This document shows positions 1 to 13,845 of a DNA stretch of 64,000 bases, one piece after another; position 1 is the stretch's first letter; each line of letters begins with the position of its first letter. The translations under genes were made by a program, and so were the position numbers. The stretch lies in contig NC_086248.1 in assembly GCF_021018805.1 (NCBI RefSeq), forward strand, positions 93,269,239 to 93,333,238, read 5' to 3'. A model generated the notes under the pieces. The model was not told where the DNA came from. It worked only from the letters and a program-made list of their open reading frames with translations, and searched no databases. This DNA is from Prinia subflava (lineage: Eukaryota; Chordata; Aves; Passeriformes; Cisticolidae).

Positions 1-3000
1 CTTGCTCGGTTGCCCATGGTGGGAAACAGCAGATTGCTCTCGACGTAATGGCAATGGTGAGGCAGACTGTTTGGTTGAGCAGCTGCTCTTCTCTAATGGA
101 TTTCACCATCCTGTCATTTCATTTAGTGATAAAAATCTTTTAGCCAAGTTGGAATCACCAAAAAACCCAACCAAAACTGCTACAAGCAACAACCGAACAC
201 CTCCCCCTCCCAAAAACCCCAAATCACACAGCCCCTCCAAAAAGGCACAACCCCCCCCCATCCTTTTGGACTAGCAATGCTAGAATTTAAAAATACCAAT
301 ATAGGGGAGCTGAAAACCAGTCACACTATTTATTGTATCCCCTCTCTGTAACTGCAGAGGGAATTTTGTGAGTGTACACCTAGAGAAATGTAGAGTGACT
401 ACTCAGCAAGTTACCTGTTGATACTCTGTGAATATGATGCCCTATCCTTTATATATCAAATTATGATGAAGTTGTCTGCAGTCCTCAGCAGCCTTTGAAT
501 TGGACTGAGATTTCACAAGCTGCCCTCAGAACTCTTCTTCCTGTGCACAATCCATGTGTTTTTCTGTGGACCTGCGCTTTCCCTAAATCCACTTGGACTG
601 GCTGAACCAGGGAACAAATCCAGCAGAATGTGCTGCATTTGCCCAATTTTTTCTGCTGAAACTTTGACCTGAAATGACTTGAGCAGGACCTAGAGAAATT
701 ATATTTTGGGGCAAAAAAACCAAAAGAGAGGTTATATCCTTTTTTTCTTATTTTTTACGAACAAGATGGTCCCTTGAGGTGTGGTGACATTCACCAAAGT
801 GTTTTTAGTGTCGTATGCTGCCAGTTTTCCCACGTTTTCACATTGTTTCTGTTATTCACTCTTCTCTTTACTCAACAGCTGTTCCTTCATAAAAATCAGC
901 TTGTTGAAAAATATGTAATTTAAAACCTGTTTTGAAAGCACGCTCAGTGAAACATCAGCACATGGGGGTGTTAAGTGTCTCTCAACCAAATAATCTTTTG
1001 AAAGGCCATTTGTCACAGGGGTTCAGTTTTAAGCACAAAAGAAAAATTTACCTTGTAATAAGTAGCTAAAAATATGTACCCACACAGAAATACAAATCCC
1101 TGGATTCATTGTTTTAAATCCCTAGTAGAAAGTCTTACTGAATTGAGAAAATCTGTGAAGTGTGGTAAGGGAACGCAAAATATATTAAATTAGATTCCAC
1201 CTTGATCAAGAGGTTCTTTGCTAAATAATCTTGTAAATATTTTAGCTGGAGCAGTCAATCATTGCAGAAATGGCTTTCTTTTTTTCTGTGCCATGAACAT
1301 AAGCAATAGTATGCTACAATTCCTGACTCCAAGTCCAAAATCTGATTTTATATCTCTACTAACTTCATCTAACAGAGAGGGAACATGATTTAATAATGTC
1401 AAAGTTATAATTGATAGACTAAATGTCTCTACCATTTTATGATAGAAAAGTATCTTAGATATCCTTTTAGCATCTTTTGTTCTAAAAGGTCTTTGAAAGT
1501 ATCTTTTAATAGCCTAATGTAAAATTAGTACAATATACACTTCCAGATTAATTCAAATCTTCTAATGTGGCAATTATTTTAACATAATTATGAATAATAT
1601 ACAAGGGTGTATAATTGTTAACCTTTGAAGCAGCTGAGAATCCAAACTGTGGCTTATATATTAATGGCTTCCTTGGGAAAGGAAAATATAGTGTTCAGTG
1701 GCATGAACACCAGATCACTGCTTTATTAAACAGAAAGGACAAGGAATTAGTAAGAACTATATTTGACAAAACTAGACTGATATAAAAGCATAAGGCACGT
1801 ATAGTTTGCATTGCTGGGCATGTCCTGGTCTTCTCTTTTAATTGTGCTCATTTTACAATCTTTTGCATGTATGTAATTTTATAGGGAGCATACTCAAGAC
1901 GTATTTTATACTGCATCCTACCCCTATGATGGGTCATTTCTTCTTAGTTCTGAGAAGAGTATTCCAGTATGGAAAAGGCTTTTCTTGTGTCTTTAACCTA
2001 TAGCATCATTACAATCCATAGCCATCCTGAGGCTTGGAGTTCCAACCTTTTGTAGCTATGACTGATCTACATTTAAGTAGAAACTGTTGATTCCTTCTAC
2101 TGCAACAGAATTATAGATGTAGTGTTTGTGAAGTATTTTTTTTTATTGCTAATTATCTGAATTGCCACATCACCTATACAAACCAGCTCTGGACCAGATC
2201 TTTGCTATATTAGAAGCTCTGTAAACATCAAATAAAGAGGTTTTTTTTCTGCCCCAGAAAGCTTAGTAGCTATATAAAAGTCTTAAGGCAGGAGATGTCG
2301 ATTGATGTGTGTAAGTTTCAGTGATGTGTGGGAACACATACAAAACCACAGCTGGGAAAAGAAGACTTAAAATACACAAAGGATTCACATATGAACAGTG
2401 CAGGAACATAATGATTAAGGAAGGAATGACTCCTAGAGCAGACTTTCACTGACTTTATTTAGTTTCATGAAGTTCTTTCCTCCAAAGTAACTTTAGAGTG
2501 CATCTGGCTACTCTGAATTTACTCTGTTCAGCCCATTTCATATTTCCTATGTGTGACACCTGAGAAACAGAATTTTTATCGAATTGTCAAAAATAGCAAT
2601 CGTGCTAACAGTGAAGGATGAAGTCCCTGTGGCTTATTTTCTGTCATTTACAGGGTAGCTAACTACAATCACAAACCCATTTTTCTGCTCTCAGTGCACA
2701 GTGCCCCATATTACTAAAATCATTTGGTTTCTCAAATCTGATTATGTTCGTACTATTTCTGAAACAAGACATTTCCCTTTCTGTTATCTTGGATAATACA
2801 ATTTCCAGCATGCATTTAGAAGATCAGAGAACATCAATGACTACAGATGCTCCTATTTTTATGGCACATATTGGTCATAGTTCTCCACAGCCAAAGATGA
2901 CTTAGTTATGGGCTTCTGATTATTAAACCTTATAATAACATAAGGCATGCTATACAATCAATTACAATAAATGTCTTAATTGCCAATATCTACCAATTTC

Positions 3001-5426
3001 CTGTTATTCTTATCTCAATTATTTCCAACAGAACAAGTTGCCTGAGGGCAATTATGGGTTTTTTTATGAGTAGATCTGTATGACTTCGAGGCTGCAGGGG
3101 CAATGCATGAGGAGGGGCAGAGGGAGCCTTGAGGATCCTCAGTCATACTCACTCATTATTGCATCTCCCTGTGGAAAGTGTGAATGGTCCCCACCTTGGC
3201 TGTGCACATCGTGGTCCTGAGCCCCTGTTTGTGTGCTGGTAGATTGGCAGCCTGTGGTGGTCGAGGAGAGATGATGATGATGGTGGTGACAGTAATGTCT
3301 ACCTGCTAAACACCTTTGGGTTGACTCAAAAATCAATAAATGAAAAAAGCGTTCAATATTCAATAATTCTTTTTTTTTAGCTTTCTGATCCTTTGTTCCT
3401 CCATAGCAATGCAAGCTAGAACAGTCTTTGAGAGAGAACTGAGATTCCTCTGCAAACTCTCTGTGAAACAGCAAGTACAAAAGATCAGAGATGACAGTGA
3501 AATAATGCTAACTCTTGGCAACACCTCATGCATGGCTGGCTCTGAAGAAACAGGCTGAAGTCACAGGAGCATGCTGTGAAAGACCATCTTGTAAACGCAG
3601 GGAGTAGATGTAATCTGAACTGTGACTGACAAACTATGACATTCATTCCATAAAAGAAATTAAAGGGAAGAGCAACGGAAAAAAAATTGGCCTAAGTTTT
3701 GTATGCAGCAGGAATTAGAGCAGAGCCCAAAAGTCCTTATTTCAGAGCATTAACTAAAACAAAAAAAAAAATAAAGCATTATGTTTTTAGCATGTGCTTG
3801 GGAACACAGAGAACATAGATCTAGGGTTCTTCCTGGCACTCACAAATCCACCCCAGTTTGTGACATTTACATGTTTTCTCTGCCTGTGTTCCCCTCTTTC
3901 CCATGTTCATGTGTTGCTGCTGTGATCTTGACCTGTAAACAATTCAAGGTGTTTTCTCCCTCCTGCACATTACCAGCTTCCATTGGTATGGGATGTAGCC
4001 ATTGAGTTTAGTTCATAAACAATCTTTGCATGAGACATCAAGCCAGTCTAAGGTCCAGAAATAATTGAATTCAGACCAGATTCTTAGATGCATATCCAAA
4101 GTAGATAACATTTGCTACTCTCCATAAGGAGTAACACTGTCCTCAGTAGATTATTCACAACACAAAGTGAGCATTTGGAAAAAAATTATTGGACTAGGAT
4201 TAAGATATCATTTAAAATGGAGAAAAATATAATAAAGGTACCAAGGATGTCTTTGAAGCTACTCAGCTTAAAATTTGTTGTCAAAACCAGGGCACTTAAA
4301 TCAATGAATTGTTACTATAAGGAAGAGGAACTCAGACTTTTCTGCTCATTATTAGAATACTTCAACTGGCCCTTGTGCTATAGAAAATTATTTAATCAAT
4401 TAGTGTAACAGGTCTAACTGTGGGAACTTGTTAGGTTTTTACAGAGTGATAACTGAGGCTTGCAAATACAGTACAAAGCATGTTTGGTCAGGTTTGAACA
4501 GGTTTGGAAAATATGCCACAAGAATATAGAACAAACTGACTAGAGAGTGCAAGGGAAATGATTTGTTATTCTAGAAAGAAGAAGAAATTATGTTCCCACT
4601 GGTAAAAAGTGGAGGGGGAAAAATTATTAAACAAAGCAAGAGACAGCAATGCAGTTTCAAAGTAAGCAATTTCGATGACAAAAGGAAAATTATTGTTTGC
4701 TTTCAGTTTTCTGATGTATTTTTCAAAATTGAATTGAAAGTCCATTTGTAGGAAGCTTTTTCCTCCTTAAAGGGCTACCTAAATGGGTGAAAAATTTAGG
4801 TTCGAAGGATGTTTTTTGAGTTTTTGTGGGTTTCTTTAATGTTATTTCTTCGCTTGAGTAAAGTTTCACAGCATTTAGTGTTCTGAAAACTGAGACAGAG
4901 AGCAGGCACGCACTTGGAAAATTTTTTTTGGCAGAATAAATCATAATATAGAATTATTGAAATAATATTTACCAGGTAAAATGCTGCAGAAGTCAGCTTG
5001 TGTATTTCATTAAAAATTCAATCTACTTACCTGAGGGCCCAGTTTAGGAGTCCAAGTTCTTTGGGATATGCTGGATGGGATGAGTGGTGCTGAGTAGGCT
5101 CTTCCCACTGGCTCTGGAAAATATCTAAACAGATGGGTCTTAGGCAACAGGGTCCTGAGCCATGAGCTTTAGAGACTAAGGATCAGCTCTGAGAAGTCCT
5201 GATTCAGTGATTTAAAATTTGAAAATAATTTTAAAAGCTATGGTATCTACATCTAAAAGTGTAAGTCTTGCTTTTAGCTGGAATTATTTCCTAGACCTTT
5301 GGCTTTGTGGAAGTCTTAGGCTCATTCTGGTCTATACCAGCAGTTAATAAACTGCTTGTGATAAAGAGCTTTTAAGGCTTTCTCCTTCTCCTTAAGCCTT
5401 TCTCCTTTAAGGACCTGACCAAACCT
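1..5426. other. Intergenic, no gene recognised
   Basis: AT-rich sequence with short open frames on both strands. The largest (3139-3480, minus, 113 codons) contains a His run from an ATG/GTG-rich stretch and resembles no known protein. I looked for KCNK2 C-terminal exons, expected on this side by synteny, and found none. Confidence 0.75.
155..262 (+). repeat. A/C-rich low-complexity stretch
   Basis: This stretch is dominated by runs of A and C, with few G or T. The open frame crossing it (2-274) is proline/lysine-rich for that reason and is not a gene. Confidence 0.7.
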
Positions 5427-6190
5427 TTAAAGGTTTCTATTCAGACTGATCTGGTGAATGGAAGTTCTAGCACTTGAGTAATGACAGCAGTTTTTTTTCA
5501 TCCATGCAGGTCTCTTTCCCCCTTTTTGCAATTTCTTGCTCATCATGATGCATCCTTCTTTGTTCTGAAGGAAATGATCCTTGGCTATCAACCAACTCTC
5601 TTGGGCCTTACTTCCATGAAGGACTTTTCCCCACAGGGTTATTCCAAGAAGATCCCTGAAGAGGCTAAATTTAGCTTTCCTGAAATCCATGGTTACAATC
5701 TGGCTCCCCTCTTTCCTTGTCACCCAAGACTGATTTCCACAACCTCATGGTCACTGCAGCCAAGGATTCCTCCAATATTCACATCTCCAATATTCCCCCA
5801 ATATTCACAAAGCCTTCCCTGTTTGTTAATATGAAGTCAAGGAGCACACCGTTCCTTGTGGGATCCTTCACTACCAGGAAGTTATCATCAATGCTTTCCA
5901 GGAATGTCCTGGATTGTTTGTGCTTCCCCAGTGGATGTCAGGGTAGTGAGATTCCTCCACAAAGAACCAGGATCTACAACTCTGAGGCTGTTTCTTTCTG
6001 TAAGCTCCCACCTCTCTCGTTACCCACCCTGAGACAGAGCTCAGCACATCCTTGTGCTGCCTCGTGTGAAGGGCAGATCCACAATTTATCTCTGTCAAGT
6101 CTAGTTATATCCCCAAGCCCCTTCAAATCTAGTTTAATGCTCTCTCAATGAGCCCTGCTAGGATTTTTTCCAAGCCAATCTCTTTATACA
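5427..6190 (-). mobile_element. CR1 LINE fragment, ORF2 endonuclease region (degenerate)
   Basis: Minus-strand translation gives HYPDIHWGSTNNPGHSWKAL, a decayed form of the CR1 endonuclease motif NHPDICW with its downstream segment, and then TMDFRKAKFSLFRDLLGITL, AQESWLIAKDHFLQNKEGC and GGKRPAWMKK, all in the order seen in CR1 ORF2 after the endonuclease. Frameshifts split the frame. The copy lacks the reverse transcriptase and the 3' end, which is atypical because most CR1 copies keep the 3' end. The upper boundary near 6190 is approximate. Confidence 0.82.
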
Positions 6191-9100
6191 GCTCTTGACT
6201 TTTTTGTCTTGTTGGCAATAATAAAAATAAAAAATATCTAACTTGCCAGCAGCTCTCTCTGAGGTCAAAGAGAAAAGGAAAGTTGATTGCTATCAATAGA
6301 CCATCCTGTAGCTAAACAGGTTCAAATTTTGATTAGGTATAAGAAAGGAACATATTTTTGACACATGGTTCTATGCCAGACCTTGAACATTTAGAAGGAT
6401 TATCAAGAGTCTTTGAAAGTGTTTCTGTGTATGAACAGGAAGTTTTGTCTCACTCAAAATCATGTTATTTAGTGCTGTATTAATACTGACAAAACTCTGA
6501 AATAGCAAAAGCATGAATATATTGATTGCTTAAAAAATACATATGTAGCAATGAGTATAAGCACTTGCTTAATACTAAATGTTGAATTAGGCTTATTTTT
6601 TTATTTAAAATTAACTCCTTTCCAAATATTTCATTAATTTTGGGCCTAAAATTTTCAGTTGTGCTTGCATATAGGGTAAGCCTGATTAGGGAAATACGAA
6701 TTTCATAGTCTCCTGATGCAACCTGTCTTTGTGAGATCCTGCTTTTTTGAAATATGTTTCCTGTGTGTTATTTTTTGAGAGTTATTGCCTAGCTATTTGT
6801 CAGTTCTTTTTCTCAAATATGCTGGATGATGACAATACATTACATGTTTAGGGTGGGGATGTATCAGTGTAGATGGACCTGCTGTAAAACCCTAAAGGAC
6901 TCAACCTGCCATGGTTGTATGGGAAAATCTCCAAAAGGAAGGAGTTTCTCCCAGGAAAACTTTTTAACTGCATCCCCATCACTGAACTGCCTGCCTGCCT
7001 CAATTCCTTCATGGTCTAAAACTGCTGTTACTGCTTGTGAGAGAACTCAGTGGGAAATGTGTTTTACCAACACCTGCTTTGCTGAGAGGAAATTTAATTC
7101 ATGACACTCTGGTCTTCAGCTTGTAGGGTCCAGGATATGAATGCTTTATCAGAAACTTTCCAAACAGGAAGGGACTTGCAGACCATTATCAAGCTCCTCA
7201 GTGATAAAGCAGAGGAACGTGGGAGTGTTTCACTCTAAGCCTTGCACCTGGACATTGAGAGCTCATAAACAGATGGGGTTTTTTTTCCATTTTGTAATTG
7301 GCAGTCCTTACTAATCCACCTTAGATATCCGGAACACCTGGTATGGAAAAAGCAGAAGTGCCAGGTGGGTCAGCTTGGATACATCAGGACAATTGCATTC
7401 CCTGTTGGCAAGTTGGGGTTTTCTTTGGTTTTGGCTATCTGGTGTTTATTAATGTCTCATGCTGCTCTCTTTAAAAGTAGTAAGAAAAGTTCATAGGTGA
7501 TCAAGCAATTTTGCATTCCTGGGAAAGCAGCGTATCCAGTGTTAGTATAATTGGACATCTGCAGGGCAGAATTAAACCTGCATAGGACATAAGAGCAGTG
7601 AAAGTACTTTCATACAAGATCAGAACCTTTTTAGTCACTTTCTTTTTAACTCAGTAATCTCACTGAGCCTTAGGAGAGAGAACTCACTCAGGTTTTCTTG
7701 AGTTAAAATCCACCCAGATCTTGAGTATTCTATTTTGGCATTGTTGTTTTGTTCACATAACTTTTGTTATTTCTAGTCATGACATTGCAGACACCTTTTC
7801 ATAACACTCAAGAAACCTGGGGGCTAACTCTGTTAGGAAACAAACACAACTATGATAAAGCCTTGTGTAGTCTTTGTAGCAATAAATAATTAATTTTATG
7901 AATAAGGATGCTCACCACCCCTCTAAGAGTACTCAGCTGACAATACTGCAGCTGATAAAATTATGGTGTGGGTATATTGGTGTTAACACAATAAACTTGA
8001 TTACTTCTCAACCTCTAATTTTTCATGGGGGTTGCAGCACAAATCTCATTTTCTTAACTGCTCTCCTTGCACCAGTACATTCATCACCTAATTCTTGGCC
8101 AAGGTTGTGTTGGCAGTTCTTTACAAATAATAAAATGTAAATCATAACAATTGTTGGATGAGTCCTGTGGCCCAGGATAACTTGAAATACATTTATTAAA
8201 TATTCAACATGACCTGTGGTCATGCATAATATCATCCATTGATTGATTAATAGCCTCTGTCCTTGGCCCACGAGGTGGCCATTCCTAACTTTCACAGTAA
8301 ATGTTCCAGAATAGGGACATTGAACGGGGACAGTGTCCCCAGGTGACACTTTACAATCCCATGTGTTCTACAAATACTGTGCATGTCTTGTTACCATGAA
8401 AACAACACAGTTCTGCTTTCTGATTTAGCAAACACTGAGAACTACTTGGGCTTAGCTGCTCAACTTTCAAGTGTTTTCATATTTTGACTATTGTGCTAAG
8501 GGAAGAGAATTGGTGCTAACAACTAAGTATAAAGGGGGCTGTCAACATAGAAAAAGCTTCCAGCTCCACATGAGACCTTTTCCATAGAAATATCTGAAAT
8601 TATGAACTCTTTGCTCTAAGTCAGCAGCAGAATTACTACTTTAAAATACATTAAAAGAGTGTGATCACATGGAATTTAAATATGTATAAATTCTTACCTC
8701 AAAAATTAATGTTTTGGTGCAGTTTCTATGAGTTTAGGAAGGAGTTACCAGAAGTGAAATCAGTGTTTCATTGTGATAACCAGCAGTGATACACAGGCCA
8801 TAAAAGTGTTCCAAGTGTACCACAGTATAATCAAGAATATTCCATTCACTTGCAGCATATCAAGTGAAATCCTCACCTTTGTGAGGCTGTTGCAGGTTTT
8901 TCAGTCAGTCACAGTGATTCATCCACCAGACTGCCTGAAACCCAATAATGAAATATGTTTCATTAATAACTGCTGGGTAGAGAACTGTATTCAAGGGTCA
9001 TACACTGCAGTTTTCAAAATTAAGTTATTCCTCAACAGGAACAAGCATATTTCTGTTGGAAGAATCTCAGAGATGAAAGTGGCTTCTTTGGATTTTATAT

Positions 9101-12100
9101 GCATTTTATGAGCCAAAACTTTGTGCTAATTTTCAGTCACCAGCCTGACTTTCACATTATAACTAGAAACCATTGGGTTCTTTTAAAATGGTGCTGCAAG
9201 GCAGTCTGAAGATCTCATCTGGCTTACATCCCTGGAGGCTGAAAGCAGGAAACTTTGGGTCTGTGAAGGATATCTGGAGGATTGATAATCTGTAGAAAAA
9301 ATTCACAGAGAATTCCCGTTTCAGGAAAATGTAGAACATGCCTTTTTCTTTGGTGAAAGGAGGTTTCTAGAAGCAGGATGGCATTTGTGTATATTCCCAG
9401 CTTCTGGATATGGAAAGCAAAGGGAGGCTTGTTCAGCTGAGTTGGTGTACAGTTTTTAAAAGGGAAACTGAAACTCTTGGTAAATACTACACTTTCCAGG
9501 GTTATGAAGGAGAAAAATTGATGACTCAGTCACTAGCAGATGGTAAACTTCCATAACCCATGAGTAAGGTTTTGTATTGTTCACATTAAACTGTGGATGA
9601 CTTGAAAAAAAAAATACTACAGGCTGAAGTTAAAAAGATGCTATTATAAATATCTATAATCTTCCTCTATATTTCCACAGCAAACTTCATGTATATATCT
9701 TCACGTTCATCTTTTGAGTCATCATGCAGTTTTCGAAGCTTTCCTGGCTTGATATCAGCCTCTAGGGCGTGATGGGAGGACCCAGTGCTGCTCTGCTGCC
9801 TTGTGTGGCAAGGTGTGTTGCTCCACCTCCACCTCAGCCTCACACAACCTGTGCTGGGAAAGGAGGGAGATGGGAAGTCCAACCCAGGAAACACCACTCT
9901 GTTCAGATCTTGAAGGTGGCACTAAAAATCTAACAAATATTATCCAGTTTCCTGGCACCATTACATCCCTTGGTGACACCTGATGAATTCAGGACAAAGG
10001 CTTACTTTTTTGAGAGGGCAAAGAATGCAAACTCTGTGATGTTGTCGTGCACCAGCAGAACAAGGCAAAGCAAATGCAAAGCAGAGATTGTATCTGGAGT
10101 GCAGTTTTAAACCAATTCTGTATTTACATGTCCACCACAAAACCCTGGTGAATCTGTTGGCACATGTGGGCAGATTAAAATGTCTGTCTTCAGGAAAAAT
10201 CCTCCTCCCATTAAGCATGAAGGAGGATAAAAACATAATGAAATTTTTGAAATTTGGATGAGACTAAAATAAAATTATGTTGCTTTTGTAATCCTTGAAA
10301 TCAAATCCAGAGCACTCCAAGACAAAACTAAGGAAACAGGTCAGAGCAGAAGCAATTTGGGCAAAAATGAGATTTCATTGTTAATAATGTGTGGTATTTC
10401 TGATATGGAGGTCGCTTTTATCTGAAGTTTGATTTTCTACTTTGATATATGCTGTGGTATTTGTGGATTGTTGCTCTTAATCTATACATATTAAGAAGCT
10501 GTGGATCCAACACCAGTTGTTGGATCTGTATTGTTAAAGATGGAATGCAGAATACTTCTATTCATTTAAACTTTTATTCTGTGTTTACAGATGTGTAATT
10601 AGGATAGTGCTGGGACTTCCTACTGTACAGGTACATAAGAAAAAAGCTGATATTTAACCAGTTTTTAGTGAATTAATGTATCTTTGACCAATAGTTGAAA
10701 GGTTTTAATAATTCTCTTACCAAGGAGGCTGAAGGAAATCAAACTGGGAGAGGTCTGTACGGCATGGCTGAGGCACAAGGTGAAAAGTATATTTCACTTG
10801 TTCTTTAATTCTTTCCTGGAAACAAAAAGGACTTTTCTAATCCACAGTGATTAATTATTCTTCTTTCTCATGGGCTTAAAAGAAAAAGGAGTAAGATCTT
10901 TAGAGGCAAGTGTGTCCATAAATTGTCAGCAGCAATTTGCATTGCTGATGCATTTTGTCTTACAGAAAATGATGTGTGAGAGGCTGACCATGTGCTAGCT
11001 AGAAGGAACTTCAAGACATAATGTTAATTTATTTGAAGGGAGGAGAATAACCATAATTAAAATACAACTGAAAAAACCCAAACCCCTACAACCTGAAAAT
11101 AGCAGTAATGACAGCACAAGAGGTAACAGAACATGCAGTATGTGAGAGTTTTAATGCAGTAAATCCAGGACCCTGAGCCATGTCCTGAAATGTGCTGCTT
11201 TCAAGTTTCAATCCTCCTGATTGCTGGGAGAACCTTGAAGCACAGAATATGAATGAGTGGTGTCTTTTCAGTTTAGCTATTCCAAATGGAAAACAAAAGA
11301 AGAGCAATACAATTTCAAGTACCAATCAAGCTGCAATCTCAGTAAAAGGAAGAATTAACCCCTGTTCTGAGCCTTAGGCTAGCTGCTATTTTATATTTAG
11401 AGGACCAAAGCCTGATTAATTCTGGCAGAGGGAAGGGATGTTCTGAATACCTCATTTGGCCTTTTCTGGCCTTCTGTACCAGTGTGTATTAAAAATGTAT
11501 CAATTCCAACTCTTAATGTTTGATCATCTTTATTTGTGAGTGAAATAAAAATGGGATCCGAGTGTAAATGAGGATCTGTCCTGTCAACATTTATGATTCA
11601 GATTTTTAAGCATAATAGTGATATAAATGTTTTTATTGTCTCACGCCCATGGACTGTCAAGAAAGCAAAGAATGCTTTCTATCAATGCAGAAAGAAAATG
11701 CCACCCTAAAAGAGAGTCAGACAGACTCTCCTTGGATGTCTCTTGCCATCAATTTCCTTCAAAATCCCAGTGTTTTATTTGTTCTGTTTGCAAATGGATA
11801 CTTCTCTCTCTCCCCAGATAGCAGGGAATAATTTAGAGTGGAATTCCTCTTGGACGTGATGGTACCCCTTGAAGGTTTATGCAGGTCCAGGTTCAAGAAT
11901 GCAGTATCTCAGAGCTGAGGGAAAGATATAGCAGACAGCAATACTGCCCATAAAATGGTCCTCAAGAGTCTACAATAAATCTTAAATGGTTATCTGCAGG
12001 GATGGGCATTCTCAGTCTCTACGAGGCATCTTGGTTCAAGGCTGAACCAAAATCTTTTATTCTTATGTCCATCTGGAATTTCTCCTGCTGCAGTGCTCAA

Positions 12101-13689
12101 AAAATTGCCTCTCATTCTTTGTCTTTGTGCCACCAAGAGGAGTCCTGTCCTCTTGACATCTCCCATTCAGCAGCAGATTGCTCCTAAACCTCTCTATATC
12201 TAAAGCAAAGTCCAAATTACGTGATTTAGATATGTACTTAGTCTCTTTATCTCCACAAACATTTTAATTAATTTATTAAGTAACTATGCACATTTTTTGC
12301 ATATTATTAAGCATGCTAGTATAAACTGGGTACAAAGAGCAGTTCTGCTAGATTACCTGTTCAGAATGGTTTTCATTATTTTCATCTTTAAATTCACAAC
12401 TGTCTCCAAGAAAGATCTATTATTGTGTAGATCTACTATTTTGCATACAAAGTACCAGTATCTTTTGAAAATGTAGTGTTTGCACTCCATTGAGATGAAA
12501 GTCTGGAATAAGTGGTAAAAATTAGCAGTAAAATCACTCCATGCTCTATGACTCCAATTTTGGATAGATTCTGACCTCTATGTGTGATTACAAGTTTTTT
12601 TAGTCCCCTAGACCTTAAGACTTCCATCAGAAATGTAAGTCCCAAATTATGAAGAAATCACATCAAAATGAAAGAAAACAAATCATCTTTCCTTTCACTC
12701 AAAATGAAATATTATATTATAAGCTGCACTTCAAGCCCATATTTCATTGGAGTTGTTTGGGGCAGCACTGGCAAACAGAGGCAGGGGCTGTGCGTTGCCT
12801 GCATTTTATGGGGACCTCTGATTTAGTGAGCAGGCTGCTGCAGCCAGTTGGCAGAAATCTGCTGGAGGATGCCCAACAGCACAAGATGATGTCCTTACAC
12901 TGACATGCCTGGTCATTGGGGCATGGGGAACTGCTCTGTGTGGACAGCCCTGCTGCTGGATTACGTGGGAGTGCTGGGGACAGAAAGGATCCTCCCTGCT
13001 TTTGTCTGCTCCTGTTCCTCCTGGTCCCTTTGCCCAGGGGCAGTGTTGTGAGAGGGATGCAGGACAGGAGGGTCAGTCAGGGAGCACTGAGGCCGTGGCC
13101 ATGCTCAGTGCCATGGGAGCAGGCAGAAGGCACAAGTGGGTGCCATGGGAAATGGCCAATGTCACTGTGAGGCCACTGCCATTGTCCCAGATGGGTTGCA
13201 GCAGCCAGGAGAGGTTTCCTACCACTGGAAAAGAACAACCATGTTCTAAAAAGAGGAAGGAGGAGAAACTGGGGAGCAACCAACAGAGCAAACTCTCCCT
13301 TCTTTAAGGGAGAAGGTGCCTGGGAACAGCCTGTGTGGATTTGCCAAGGAAAATGTTGCTTGTTAAACCTCATTGCTTTCTATCATGAAGAGTCTTCCCC
13401 AGTGGATGAGGTGGGAGCAATGGGCAAATCTTCACTTTAACACAGCTTCCAGCATGATCTCCTTTGGTTTCTGTGCTCTTAGACTGGGTGGGTGAACAAG
13501 GAGAGTGACAAATTGGCTGGATTGCTGGGTTTCAGAAGGAATGGTCAGCAGCTGTTGCCTGGATGCTGGTGATACTCTGGGTTTTAGCAGAAGCAGCAGT
13601 AATGTGCACTGTCTTTGAGTCCAGATGATGGGACAGAGCCAACTTTTACAAGCTCACCAACCACACTAAGGTGGAGAGCAGGGCAAGGA
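6191..13689. other. Intergenic, no gene recognised
   Basis: Mostly AT-rich unique sequence. A GC-richer block at about 12740-13370 carries five overlapping 72-101 codon frames on both strands, which indicates composition rather than coding. No named repeat was recognised in this stretch. Confidence 0.7.
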
Positions 13690-13845
13690 GACTCTCAGAA
13701 CCTGGAGATGCTCAGAACTTGTCTTGCCGAGGATCTAAGCAGCCTGATCAAACTCTGGAGTAGCCCTGGGGAGCAGAGGTTGGACTAGATGGTTTGCAGA
13801 GGACCCTTTATTATCCCACATTTCTCTGTATTCCATGCAGGAAGC
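13690..13845 (+). mobile_element. CR1 LINE 3'-end fragment
   Basis: The stretch AGGTTGGACTAGATGG followed by GCAGAGGACCC and a decayed terminal TCTCTGTATTCCATG matches the order at the 3' end of plus-oriented CR1 copies. Upstream, TCTAAGCAGCCTGATCAAAC also fits. The left boundary is uncertain. Confidence 0.65.

Noticed and set aside
3139..3480. Frame with a His run that might suggest a zinc-binding protein
   Set aside because: The His run is the complement of a short ATG/GTG repeat; the rest resembles nothing known.
1..5426. Possible KCNK2 3' exons expected by synteny
   Set aside because: No sequence resembling the KCNK2 C-terminus was found in any frame inspected.
5481..6151. Plus-strand frames of 117 and 144 codons
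   Set aside because: They are the antisense of a CR1 endonuclease fragment that is recognisable on the minus strand.
12916..13373. Cluster of five overlapping frames on both strands
   Set aside because: Simultaneous open frames on both strands point to GC-biased composition; none resembles a known protein.
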